Shown: positions 1 through 6,340 of the stretch, piece by piece | Layout: every line of letters begins with the position of its first letter | Position numbering within the stretch: position 1 is the first letter of the stretch | Assembly (NCBI GenBank): GCA_938023515.1 | Contig: CALJDR010000028.1 | Coordinates: 1-7,754 of the forward strand | Length of the DNA: 7,754 nt | Source: an uncultured Flavobacteriales bacterium | GTDB taxonomy: Bacteria; Bacteroidota; Bacteroidia; Flavobacteriales; UBA1820 | Direction of reading: 5' to 3' | Program-made: the position numbers and the translations under genes | The notes under the pieces: model-generated | Database searches by the model: none | Told to the model about the DNA's origin: nothing | What the model saw: only the letters and a program-made list of their open reading frames with translations

Positions 1-68
1 AAAAGAAAGTTAATACCGGGTGACCCCGGACAGGGCAATTAGAGAATTAAAAGGACAAATAAAAAGAG

Positions 69-95
69 ATCCCGCCGACAAAAAGTCCGCGGGAT
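69..95 (-). terminator. Rho-independent terminator of ald
   Basis: Inverted repeat about 24 bases past the ald stop codon, read on the minus strand. The arms ATCCCGC and GCGGGAT pair fully, then a C-C mismatch, then GAC pairs with GTC around an AAAAA loop (TTTTT on the transcribed side). Continuing on the minus strand, the hairpin is followed by a T-rich stretch (complement of the A run at 61-65). Position, stem and U-tract together fit an intrinsic terminator for ald. No gene is visible in the remaining sequence between 1 and 118. Confidence 0.75.
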
Positions 96-118
96 TTCCT
101 GTGGTTAGGAAAAATGTT

Positions 119-1231
119 TTACAATACTTTGTCCACCGGTGTGTAGTCAAGCCCGAAAGCTTCGGATACCGCCTTGTACACCACCTTGCCTTTTACGATG
201 TTCAGGCCTTTTTTCAGGTCTTCATTCTCCGCGCAGGCCTTTTTCCAACCTTTGTTGGCCAGTTGGAGGGCGTAAGGCAGCGTGGCGTTCGTCAGGGCAT
301 AGGTCGAAGTCAAAGGGACAGCCCCCGGCATATTGGCCACGCAGTAATGTACCACCCCGTCTACCGTGAAGGTCGGCTTGTTGTGCGTGGTAGGTTTGCA
401 GGTCTCTACGCACCCTCCCTGGTCTACGGCTACGTCTACGATGACGGCGCCTTTTTTCATCGATTTGAACATGTCTTTCTTGACGAGTTTGGGGGCCTTT
501 GCACCGGGGATCAGCACTGAACCTATCACTAAGTCGGCATCCTTTATTTCGGCGCGTATATTGAATTCGCTGGACATGAGGGTCTTTACGTTTGCCGCCA
601 TGACATCGTCCAGGTAGCGCAGGCGGGGCAGAGAGATATCGGTAATGGTGACGTCGGCCCCCATTCCGGCGGCCATCTTGGCGGCCTGTGTGCCTACGGT
701 ACCGCCTCCGATTACCAGTACTTTAGCCGGTTTTACGCCCGGTACACCGCCCAGCAGGATACCGCGGCCCCCGAACGGTTTTTCGAGGTATTTTGCGCCT
801 TCCTGGATGGAGAGCCGTCCGGCCACTTCCGACATCGGGTGAAGCAGAGGGAGGCTATGATCGGCTTTTTCTACCGTTTCATAGGCCAGGCACACACCGC
901 CCTGTTTTATCATGGCGTGGGTAAGCGGTTCGGACGAAGCGAAATGGAAATACGTGAATACGAGCTGGTCTTTCTTTATCAGAGAGTATTCAGGTTCGAT
1001 GGGTTCTTTTACTTTGATGATCATGTCGGTCTCCCGGTAGGTGTCCTCTATGGTGGGGAGGATCTTCGCCCCGGCTTTTTCATAGTCTTTGTCGCTGATT
1101 CCGCTTCCGACGCCGGCTGTGTGTTGTACGTACACCTCATGGCCGTTCTTCACCAGTTCCATCACACCGGATGGGGTGATGGCCACCCGGTTTTCATTGT
1201 TCTTGATTTCTTTTGGGATACCTATTTTCAT
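119..1231 (-). CDS. ald: Alanine dehydrogenase (NAD-dependent)
   Basis: Catalyses reversible oxidative deamination of L-alanine to pyruvate and ammonia with NAD+, in the cytoplasm. The 370-residue product begins MKIGIPKEIKNNENRVAITP and has the usual full family length. Residues matching the catalytic and substrate-binding set known from the Mycobacterium tuberculosis enzyme are all present at the same numbers: Arg15, Lys75, His96 and Asp270. The Rossmann glycine motif VIGGGTVG lies at about 173-180, followed by the NAD-binding Asp198 region (TDIS). The start at 1231 is chosen because homologues begin at MKIGIPKE. The frame stays open for 74 more codons upstream, but that stretch is low-complexity, AT-rich and covers the divergent promoter, so it is not coding. 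It is transcribed alone, divergently from the DUF3298 operon, and ends at the hairpin at 69-95. Membrane transhydrogenase alpha subunits share the fold, but length and residues favour Ald. Confidence 0.96.
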   Translation of the reverse strand: MKIGIPKEIKNNENRVAITPSGVMELVKNGHEVYVQHTAGVGSGISDKDYEKAGAKILPTIEDTYRETDMIIKVKEPIEPEYSLIKKDQLVFTYFHFASSEPLTHAMIKQGGVCLAYETVEKADHSLPLLHPMSEVAGRLSIQEGAKYLEKPFGGRGILLGGVPGVKPAKVLVIGGGTVGTQAAKMAAGMGADVTITDISLPRLRYLDDVMAANVKTLMSSEFNIRAEIKDADLVIGSVLIPGAKAPKLVKKDMFKSMKKGAVIVDVAVDQGGCVETCKPTTHNKPTFTVDGVVHYCVANMPGAVPLTSTYALTNATLPYALQLANKGWKKACAENEDLKKGLNIVKGKVVYKAVSEAFGLDYTPVDKVL

Positions 1232-1371
1232 TGTTCTAGCATTGGTTAATAAAATTAATATGAAAGTGTTGTTTGTACACCACAATAATAAAGATTTTCC
1301 GGAATACAAAGTCGATTTTTTTTTGTTTTTTTTGCCTCTAGGCCGTTCTCTGAGTGCATTTTCCGAGAAAA

Positions 1372-1404
1372 TTTTCCGGAGGAAGCGTATATTGCGTATC
1401 TTTG
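1372..1404 (+). promoter_or_regulatory. Candidate Bacteroidota promoter for the DUF3298-pyrD operon
   Basis: TATCTTTG at 1397-1404 matches the Bacteroidota -7 consensus TAnnTTTG at every fixed position. Upstream, TTTT at 1372-1375 could act as a weak -33 element (consensus TTTG) with a 21-base spacer. Transcription would start near 1410 and leave a leader of about 40 bases before the ATG at 1452. Assignment to the Bacteroidota sigma factor is inferred from the motif alone. Confidence 0.55.
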
Positions 1405-1409
1405 TATGG

Positions 1410-1427
1410 TATCCGCTCCCGCGGATA
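1410..1427 (+). other. Inverted repeat in the 5' leader
   Basis: TATCCGC (1410-1416) and GCGGATA (1421-1427) form a perfect 7-bp stem with a TCCC loop. It lies 5 bases past the predicted -7 element, so it would either be the very 5' end of the operon transcript (stabilising stem-loop) or a palindromic binding site overlapping the transcription start. No T run follows, so it is not a terminator. Confidence 0.45.
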
Positions 1428-1451
1428 GGAACATCTAACCTGTTAGGAATC

Positions 1452-2288
1452 ATGAAAAAAGTCGTTTACATAGGGGCCGTAGTCGTGGTGCTGGCGGCTG
1501 CAATAGGGTGGGCCGTGCGCTACAATGCCCGGGCCTGCAATTATGAGTACCAGGTGGTAAGCCGTACGGACGAGAATTGTAAGGATTCTTCCGATTGCAC
1601 GTCTTTCTACCTGAGCTATCCGGTCTTTGCTAAAAAACTGTTCTCTTCGGTGGCAGTGGACAGCATCAACGCTTCGGTATACCGCCAGATGGCCGGCCCG
1701 GAAGCGAAGACTACCGAGCAGTTGGCCGACGAATTTTTCGAAGGATATAAAAGCTATATAGCCGACCGGCTGGAAATCGCCCGGGAAGAAGGCGACAGTA
1801 CGATGGCCGGTTTCATCCCCGGATGGTACTACAATGCCGAGTGCTTCGTCGTGGTCAACGGCCCGAAGCTGATCGTAACAGGGCTTAAGTTCAGCCAGTT
1901 CGAGGGAGGGGCCCATGGACTGTACGGGATGTCGTATTCCAATTACGATATGGCGACCGGACGGATGCTCACTCTGGACGATGTTTTCTCCGATACCCTG
2001 GCGCTCGACAAGAAAATGACGGAACTGTTCATCGGACAGAAGGAATTGGATGCTAATATTCCTTTGTCCGAGCAGGGTTATTTCATCGATAACAACCTGC
2101 TCCCCCTTACGCAGAATTTCGCCCTGACCCCCGAGGGTGTGGTCTTCTATTACAATGTGTATGAGATTGCGCCGTATTCCGACGGGCCGTCCTGTGTCAA
2201 GGTTCCGTACGAGGAGTTGTCGGATATTCTGAAATTCAAGCCCGATTTTGAAGGAGCGGAGGTTTTCTCTTCCGATCTTGACGCTTAA
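1452..2288 (+). CDS. Membrane-anchored DUF3298/RsiV-type envelope protein
   Basis: A 278-residue protein. An N-terminal hydrophobic segment (about residues 4-22, after MKK) anchors it in the inner membrane or acts as a signal; Cys29 lacks a proper lipobox (ARAC), so a lipoprotein is unlikely. The early part (YLSYPVF at about 53-59) resembles the DUF4163-like half, and the second half resembles DUF3298 (RsiV C-terminal type): WYYNA near 125-129, the characteristic EGGAHG at 151-156, a DMATGRMLTLDDVF segment, and YEIAPYSDGP at about 237-246. Related domains occur in RsiV anti-sigma factors that bind lysozyme, but no sigma factor gene is visible here and the molecular role is unknown. The start is chosen because the hydrophobic N-terminus begins there and the frame upstream runs through the promoter and ald. 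It is first in the operon; its paralogue starts 6 bases after its stop. Confidence 0.85.
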   Translation: MKKVVYIGAVVVVLAAAIGWAVRYNARACNYEYQVVSRTDENCKDSSDCTSFYLSYPVFAKKLFSSVAVDSINASVYRQMAGPEAKTTEQLADEFFEGYKSYIADRLEIAREEGDSTMAGFIPGWYYNAECFVVVNGPKLIVTGLKFSQFEGGAHGLYGMSYSNYDMATGRMLTLDDVFSDTLALDKKMTELFIGQKELDANIPLSEQGYFIDNNLLPLTQNFALTPEGVVFYYNVYEIAPYSDGPSCVKVPYEELSDILKFKPDFEGAEVFSSDLDA

Positions 2289-2294
2289 ATCCTT

Positions 2295-3080
2295 ATGAAA
2301 AGAAATATCCGGATCGTATTTTTTTTCCTGTTCATCCTTTCGGCTGTCGGTTGCACCCGAAAGGGGTTATCTTTCGATATGGCCGGGATACACCGGTATG
2401 AACAGGGATGCGATTCGCTGCAAAGTGCGGTATGCGCTTCCGTAAACCTGAGGTATCCCGTATTTAAAGGAGAGGATCAAAAGGCGGTGGCCGAAGCCGA
2501 TTCTTTGGTAAAGGCGGTTCTTTACGGAGATATGGATAATGCCGAGATGCTTTGCACCCGTTTTTTCGCCCGTTGGGGGATGGTTCGGGATAGTCTGTCC
2601 ATTGACAGTTGCACGCAGAACGGGGAGCATATCCATGACGAGGATGAATTTCCAGCCCCTTGGTATTATAACGCCGTTTTGGAAGCCGATGGGGTGCGTG
2701 GGAAATGGATGTCGTTCCGGTATCGGGTCACGACCAATTCACCTTTTGGAGTGGTTCACTCGCCCGCTAAATACTATACAATCGATAGACAGACCGGAGT
2801 TTTGATAAGTGTCGGGGAAGCATTTGCCGATACGCTGGAACTACGTCGGATGCTTACGAGGGTCTTTTTGCAGCAGGCGGGGGCTACCAACGGTATTCCC
2901 CTGGCAGAGCAGGGGATCAACCTCCCTGCCGACGGCTTTTTACCCCTTACGAACGATTTTGCATTGGGCGCCGACGGAGCGACGTTCCATTACGACATGA
3001 ATAAAATAGCGCCTAATATTCTGCCGGACGGGGATGTTTTCCTGCCGGAAAATATGGTGAGTTCCTTATACAAACTCTAA
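2295..3080 (+). CDS. Lipoprotein, diverged paralogue of the DUF3298-type protein
   Basis: A 261-residue lipoprotein. The signal peptide MKRNIRIVFFFLFILSAVGC ends in the lipobox SAVGC, so Cys20 would be lipidated and the protein would sit at the periplasmic or outer-membrane face. It aligns over its length with the preceding gene: LRYPVF against LSYPVF, PWYYNA against GWYYNA, FADTLELRR against FSDTLALDK, IPLAEQG against IPLSEQG, LPLTNDFAL against LPLTQNFAL, and KIAP against EIAP. It therefore looks like an old tandem duplicate. It has lost the EGGAHG signature: the matching stretch reads TNSPFGVVHSP (about 147-157), which keeps only the His. It also ends earlier, without the longer acidic tail. 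The frame is intact, so it is not a pseudogene by this evidence. The next gene starts 5 bases downstream. The function is unknown. Confidence 0.82.
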   Translation: MKRNIRIVFFFLFILSAVGCTRKGLSFDMAGIHRYEQGCDSLQSAVCASVNLRYPVFKGEDQKAVAEADSLVKAVLYGDMDNAEMLCTRFFARWGMVRDSLSIDSCTQNGEHIHDEDEFPAPWYYNAVLEADGVRGKWMSFRYRVTTNSPFGVVHSPAKYYTIDRQTGVLISVGEAFADTLELRRMLTRVFLQQAGATNGIPLAEQGINLPADGFLPLTNDFALGADGATFHYDMNKIAPNILPDGDVFLPENMVSSLYKL

Positions 3081-3085
3081 CAAAG

Positions 3086-3640
3086 ATGGTGGCTGGGTTC
3101 GATCTGAAGGCGGGAATTGAGCAGGCGCTCTCCGGCGGTGCGTTCCTGGGTCTGGTGCCCGGAAGTACCGAGGACGATCTTGATGACCTTTTCGGCCAGC
3201 CCGAACGGGTGGTAGTGAAAAAGGGGAATAAGACGATCGAGTTTCCTGCCATTGAATTCGTATTCGAGAACCACAGGCTTCACCAGATCACGGTAAAAAT
3301 AACGGACGAAGGCCAAGCTGTGGCCATCCGGGAATTACTGGAAAAATACGGGAGCGAAACAGCCGACGAACTCCCTCCGTATTTCCGCTGCGTCCGGTTG
3401 TCGGCCGGGGAGCAGGCCCACGCAGAGGTTCTGGTCACCATGCCCTGCAAGGGGGGCGGCATCATCGCTGTAGCTGTGGTTTTTCCGGCCGTCTGCACCC
3501 GGACGGTCGAGTTGGAACTCCCGGCCGATGTATATGCCCAATTGGTCGCTCTGTCCAATGCCACCCGCCGGACCGTCGGCAGCCTGTGTGCCGGGATGAT
3601 CCAGGCTGGGCTGTCGAAAGAAGAAAAAGACAAACATTGA
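3086..3640 (+). CDS. Conserved-looking protein of unknown function with possible RHH-like C-terminus
   Basis: A 184-residue soluble protein with no signal peptide or membrane segment; I do not recognise the family. The N-terminal third (about residues 20-73) has the pattern of small SmpA/OmlA-like alpha-beta modules: GLVPGSTEDDLDDLFGQPE, then a strand-rich part with IEFVFENHRLHQITVKI. A middle segment (about 110-135) is strand-rich and hydrophobic. The C-terminus (about 140-176: VELELPADVYAQL, then NATRRTVGSLCAGMIQAGL) has the strand-helix-turn-helix layout of ribbon-helix-helix (CopG-like) DNA-binding proteins. The last residues are charged (SKEEKDKH). The RHH reading is pattern inference only. 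It sits between the lipoprotein gene (5-base gap) and pyrD (6-base gap), so it is almost certainly co-transcribed. The start follows from the tight spacing and no better internal Met. Confidence 0.75.
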   Translation: MVAGFDLKAGIEQALSGGAFLGLVPGSTEDDLDDLFGQPERVVVKKGNKTIEFPAIEFVFENHRLHQITVKITDEGQAVAIRELLEKYGSETADELPPYFRCVRLSAGEQAHAEVLVTMPCKGGGIIAVAVVFPAVCTRTVELELPADVYAQLVALSNATRRTVGSLCAGMIQAGLSKEEKDKH

Positions 3641-3646
3641 TATTCC

Positions 3647-4699
3647 ATGTATAAAGCACTTATACGTCCGATACTTTTCCGGTTCTCACCCGAAAAAGCT
3701 CATACGTTCACTTTTTTTGTGCTGCGCATCGCCCAGAAGATACCTTTCGGGCTCGCGATTTTATCCGCCCTTTTTTCCCGGAAGCGTCCGGCGTTGGTCA
3801 AAGAAGTGTTCGGGATTAAGTTCCCTTCCCCGGTAGGTATCGCTGCCGGGCTCGACAAAGATGCCCAGGCATTCGATGCGTTGGGGGCGCTGGGATTTTC
3901 ATTCGTCGAGATCGGTACGGTAACCCCCCTGCCACAGCCGGGCAATCCGGCCCCGCGGTTGTTTCGCCTGGTGGCCGACCATAGCCTGATCAACCGGATG
4001 GGGTTCAATAACTCCGGGGTGGAAGAAGTGGTGAAAAATCTAAGAAAACGCCGCACGGATGTGATCATCGGGGGAAATATCGGCAAAAACAAAGTTACCC
4101 CCAACGAAGATGCGGTATCGGATTACCTCAAATGTTTCGATGCGCTTTACCCTTATGTCGATTATTTTGCGGTCAACGTGTCGTCGCCCAATACGCCCGG
4201 CTTGCGCGAACTGCAGCAGCGCGGTCCGCTCACAGAGATATTGTCTGCTCTCCAGGCGCACAATTCGTCCCGGGAGGCCCGCAAGCCGATCCTTTTGAAG
4301 ATAGCCCCCGACCTGACGGATGAACAGCTGGACGATATCATCGAGATCGTGGCCGAAACCCATATAGATGGGATTATCGCTACCAATACGACCATCAGCC
4401 GGGAGATGATCTTTGCCACGCCTATGCGCCGTGTAGAGCGGATGGGAGCCGGCGGACTGTCCGGTTCGCTGCTTACCGAGCGCGCGACGGAAGTGATTCG
4501 CTACCTGCACGACCGCAGCGGGGGGGCATTCCCCATCATAGGCGTAGGAGGTATCATGACGCCGGAGGATGCCATCGAGAAACTGGAAGCCGGAGCGAGC
4601 CTGGTACAGCTTTATACGGGATTCATCTACGAAGGCCCGGCTCTGGTAGGGCGTATCGACAAGGCGGTGGAGAAGTGGATGGGAGTGAAGATCGATTAG
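3647..4699 (+). CDS. pyrD: Dihydroorotate dehydrogenase (quinone), class 2
   Basis: Fourth step of de novo pyrimidine synthesis: oxidises dihydroorotate to orotate using bound FMN and passes electrons to membrane quinone. The 350-residue length and the N-terminal amphipathic/hydrophobic extension (about residues 1-45, MYKALIRPILFRFSPEKAHT onward) mark it as the membrane-associated class 2. FMN- and substrate-binding motifs are intact: GLDKD at 68-72 with Lys71, NRMGFNNSG at 116-124, and NVSSPNTPGLRELQ at 177-190 with the catalytic Ser180 (equivalent to E. coli Ser175). KIAPDLTD (218-225), ATNTTISR (245-252), GAGGLSG (267-273) and GVGGI (299-303) follow. It is the last gene of the plus-strand operon and ends 35 bases before a strong hairpin terminator. 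Being placed behind envelope genes of unknown function is not a standard pyrimidine arrangement. Confidence 0.97.
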   Translation: MYKALIRPILFRFSPEKAHTFTFFVLRIAQKIPFGLAILSALFSRKRPALVKEVFGIKFPSPVGIAAGLDKDAQAFDALGALGFSFVEIGTVTPLPQPGNPAPRLFRLVADHSLINRMGFNNSGVEEVVKNLRKRRTDVIIGGNIGKNKVTPNEDAVSDYLKCFDALYPYVDYFAVNVSSPNTPGLRELQQRGPLTEILSALQAHNSSREARKPILLKIAPDLTDEQLDDIIEIVAETHIDGIIATNTTISREMIFATPMRRVERMGAGGLSGSLLTERATEVIRYLHDRSGGAFPIIGVGGIMTPEDAIEKLEAGASLVQLYTGFIYEGPALVGRIDKAVEKWMGVKID

Positions 4700-4734
4700 A
4701 TCGCATCGAAAGAGGAAAATATATCTGTGCTGTA

Positions 4735-4763
4735 AAAAATCCCGCGATTACCGCGGGATTTTT
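4735..4763. terminator. Bidirectional rho-independent terminator between pyrD and ribF
   Basis: A perfect 12-bp stem, AAAAATCCCGCG (4735-4746) against CGCGGGATTTTT (4752-4763), with the loop ATTAC. The A run on the left arm and T run on the right arm give a U-tract in both directions. It lies between the pyrD stop (4699, plus) and the ribF stop (4767, minus), so it ends both convergent transcripts. Confidence 0.92.
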
Positions 4764-4766
4764 GTT

Positions 4767-5711
4767 TTATAAAGCGTTTGCCAGCACCTGCCGGCATTTT
4801 ACGGCGTCTTTGCCCAACTGTTCCTTCAGGTTGTCGATGGAACTGAACTTTACTTCGGAGCGTATCCATGCGACGATTTCCACCGCGAGGGACTGCCCGT
4901 AGATGTCGCGGTCGAAATCGAAGATGTTTACCTCGACCGAGCGGCCCGGATAATCGTCCATCGTCGGGCGGATGCCTATATTCATCATTCCGCCGAATGC
5001 CTGTCCGTCCAGAAGGACACGGACGGCATATACCCCGTCCGGAGGCAGTAGTTTCGATGTTTCTACGATTTCGATATTGGCGGTCGGGTAGCCGATCGTA
5101 CGGCCCAACTGTTTGCCGCGCACGACCTTCCCGTGGAGGCTGTACGGCCTTCCCAACAGTTTTTCCGCCAGTAAGACGTCCCCTCCTTCGACTGCGCGGC
5201 GTACCGAAGAAGAACTGACCGTGATACCGTTGTACTCCATGCGGGGCACCAGGATAGGTTCTACAGGATAGGTGCTTCCGTTTTCCCGGAGGAATTCGTA
5301 GGCGTTCTTCTTTTCCCGGCCGAAACTATGGTCGTATCCCGTGACGATGGCCTTGGCCCCGAGAATGCCGATGAGGTAGTCCCGGAGGAATTCTTCCGCC
5401 GTCAGGGCTGCAAAAGCCTGCGAAAAGGGTTGTATGATCAGAATGTCGACACCAGCCTGTTCGATCATCGCGGCTTTTTCTGTTTCGTCGGACAGCAGCC
5501 GGAGGTCGCCCTGTGGGCAGAAGAAGGCGCGGGGGTGTGGACGGAAGGTCACGACGGTACTTTTTGCCCCCAGAGACCGGGCTTTGTCGGTCAGTATCCT
5601 CAACAGTTCGGCATGGGCGGTATGGATACCGTCGAACGTGCCGACGGTCACTACAGTGCCGCCGGGGATGTCCTCGCTCTTTATCCGGTCGAATCCTTCG
5701 TATATCTTCAT
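4767..5711 (-). CDS. ribF: Bifunctional riboflavin kinase / FAD synthetase
   Basis: Phosphorylates riboflavin to FMN and adenylates FMN to FAD in the cytoplasm; 314 residues, normal length. The N-terminal nucleotidyltransferase (FAD synthetase) domain carries GTFDGIHTAH at 24-33, RPHP at 57-60, GYDHSFGR at 125-132 and SSSSVRR at 166-172 (the ISSTxxR equivalent). The C-terminal flavokinase domain has GKQLGRTIGYPTAN at 199-212 with the ATP/Mg PTAN motif, GVYAV at 226-230, NIGIRPT at 244-250 and SVEVNIFDF at 258-266, where Glu260 matches the catalytic base known in Corynebacterium ammoniagenes RibF. One oddity is HTAH in place of the usual HxGH (Ala at the Gly position). The start overlaps the WbqC gene stop by four bases (ATGA), which implies translational coupling. 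There is no room for an FMN riboswitch before it. It is the last gene of the lepB-wbqC-ribF operon. Confidence 0.96.
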   Translation of the reverse strand: MKIYEGFDRIKSEDIPGGTVVTVGTFDGIHTAHAELLRILTDKARSLGAKSTVVTFRPHPRAFFCPQGDLRLLSDETEKAAMIEQAGVDILIIQPFSQAFAALTAEEFLRDYLIGILGAKAIVTGYDHSFGREKKNAYEFLRENGSTYPVEPILVPRMEYNGITVSSSSVRRAVEGGDVLLAEKLLGRPYSLHGKVVRGKQLGRTIGYPTANIEIVETSKLLPPDGVYAVRVLLDGQAFGGMMNIGIRPTMDDYPGRSVEVNIFDFDRDIYGQSLAVEIVAWIRSEVKFSSIDNLKEQLGKDAVKCRQVLANAL

Positions 5712-6340
5712 CGTCTGTTCAGTTTCACGTTCTTCAGGTATTCCAGCGAATCGGGCCCGATGCAGAACAGTAGGTCGGCGATGCTGAGGTTCTCCTGAAA
5801 TCCGAATTTATTCTCGAACACTTGGGTATAAGGGGCGAATTCCGTCCGCCCCGGCTGTTTCGGGGAGAAAGCCTTCCGCAGGTCCAGGGTATCTTCCGGA
5901 GTCTCTTCGTAGCTGGAGGTCGTTTCCGGTTCACCCGGAATGCCCAACAGGTCGCACACCAGGCGGTGGGCCTGCAGGTTGAAATCCAAAAGCTGTGCCG
6001 TATGTTCCCCGAAATAAAGCGTCCGGAAACGGTCTTCGTAATATTCGAAATAGGGGGAAGTTCGGTAGGCAGTCTCCAGCGAACGGAAATGCTGCTGGGG
6101 CCAGCGGAATTCCAGCACGGTCAGCGCTTCGGACATTCTCTGGTGGCCAGGGCCTTGTTCGGTATGCACGATGGGTATCGTCACGGCCTGGGAGCCGTTC
6201 GCTCCTCCGATGTAGGTACGAGACCGGTAAGATTGTTTCTGGTAATTTTCGTACGTGTCGATCACCGGCCGTTCGGCCTGCACCCAATGGGCGTAATACT
6301 CCACCGGGGCGAGATAGGCGCTGGAAAACAAGGTCTTCAT
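5708..6340 (-). CDS. WbqC family protein
   Basis: A 210-residue protein resembling the WbqC-like family (Pfam PF08889), whose founding member lies in an O-antigen cluster; the biochemical function is not established. The N-terminus has the family-type opening with SSAYLAPVEYYAHWVQA, followed by YENYQKQSYRSRTYI (about 31-45), and GSQAVTIPIVHT (about 49-60) where members carry a similar strand. The middle has WPQQHFRSLETAYRTSPYFEYY (about 79-100), and the C-terminus YTQVFENKFGFQENLSIADLLFCIGP (about 170-195) is the best-conserved block, containing the FENKFGF and SIADLLF pieces. No signal peptide or membrane segment is visible. It overlaps lepB upstream and ribF downstream by four bases each, and wbqC next to lepB is an arrangement I recall from Bacteroidales genomes. 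Function in envelope polysaccharide formation is inference. Confidence 0.88.
   Translation of the reverse strand: MKTLFSSAYLAPVEYYAHWVQAERPVIDTYENYQKQSYRSRTYIGGANGSQAVTIPIVHTEQGPGHQRMSEALTVLEFRWPQQHFRSLETAYRTSPYFEYYEDRFRTLYFGEHTAQLLDFNLQAHRLVCDLLGIPGEPETTSSYEETPEDTLDLRKAFSPKQPGRTEFAPYTQVFENKFGFQENLSIADLLFCIGPDSLEYLKNVKLNRR

Larger units (their letters stand above)
1232..1451. promoter_or_regulatory. Divergent intergenic regulatory region
   Basis: A 220-base non-coding stretch between the divergent ald and DUF3298 genes. It is AT-rich next to ald, as is common for Bacteroidota leaders, and has a nearly pure T tract (1316-1333, broken by one G). The octamer ATTTTCCG occurs three times on the plus strand, at 1294, 1358 and 1371; the first and third copies extend to the identical 10-mer ATTTTCCGGA. 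A plus-strand promoter and a short inverted repeat are listed separately. For ald, a weak minus-strand candidate is TATTATTG (complement of about 1283-1290) with TTTG 16 bases upstream. That spacing is shorter than the 19-21 bases usual in Bacteroidota, so I do not call it a promoter. Confidence 0.6.

Noticed and set aside
16..29. Small hairpin CCGGG-TGAC-CCCGG
   Set aside because: Only five base pairs and no clear U-tract. It lies beyond the better ald terminator and could easily occur by chance.
20..520. 166-residue open frame on the plus strand at the left end
   Set aside because: Antisense shadow of ald; most of it mirrors the conserved C-terminal half of that gene.
1316..1333. T tract as a terminator or phase-variable homopolymer
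   Set aside because: No GC-rich hairpin precedes it on either strand as needed for a terminator, and it lies outside coding sequence. It is broken by one G, so slippage would not switch a gene frame.
1089..1451. In-frame extension upstream of the first DUF3298-type gene
   Set aside because: It runs antisense through ald and through the non-coding region. The true start is marked by a normal hydrophobic N-terminus at 1452.
1232..1453. In-frame N-terminal extension of ald
   Set aside because: The extra 74 codons are low in complexity, contain Lys/Asn-rich filler from the T tract, overlap the divergent promoter and gene start, and precede the universal MKIGIPKE family start.
5328..5798. Plus-strand open frame antisense to ribF
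   Set aside because: Shadow of ribF crossing into the WbqC-family gene; no start context and no recognisable motif.
5712..5800. FMN riboswitch upstream of ribF
   Set aside because: The stretch upstream of ribF is coding sequence of the WbqC-family gene, and the two genes overlap, leaving no leader for a riboswitch.
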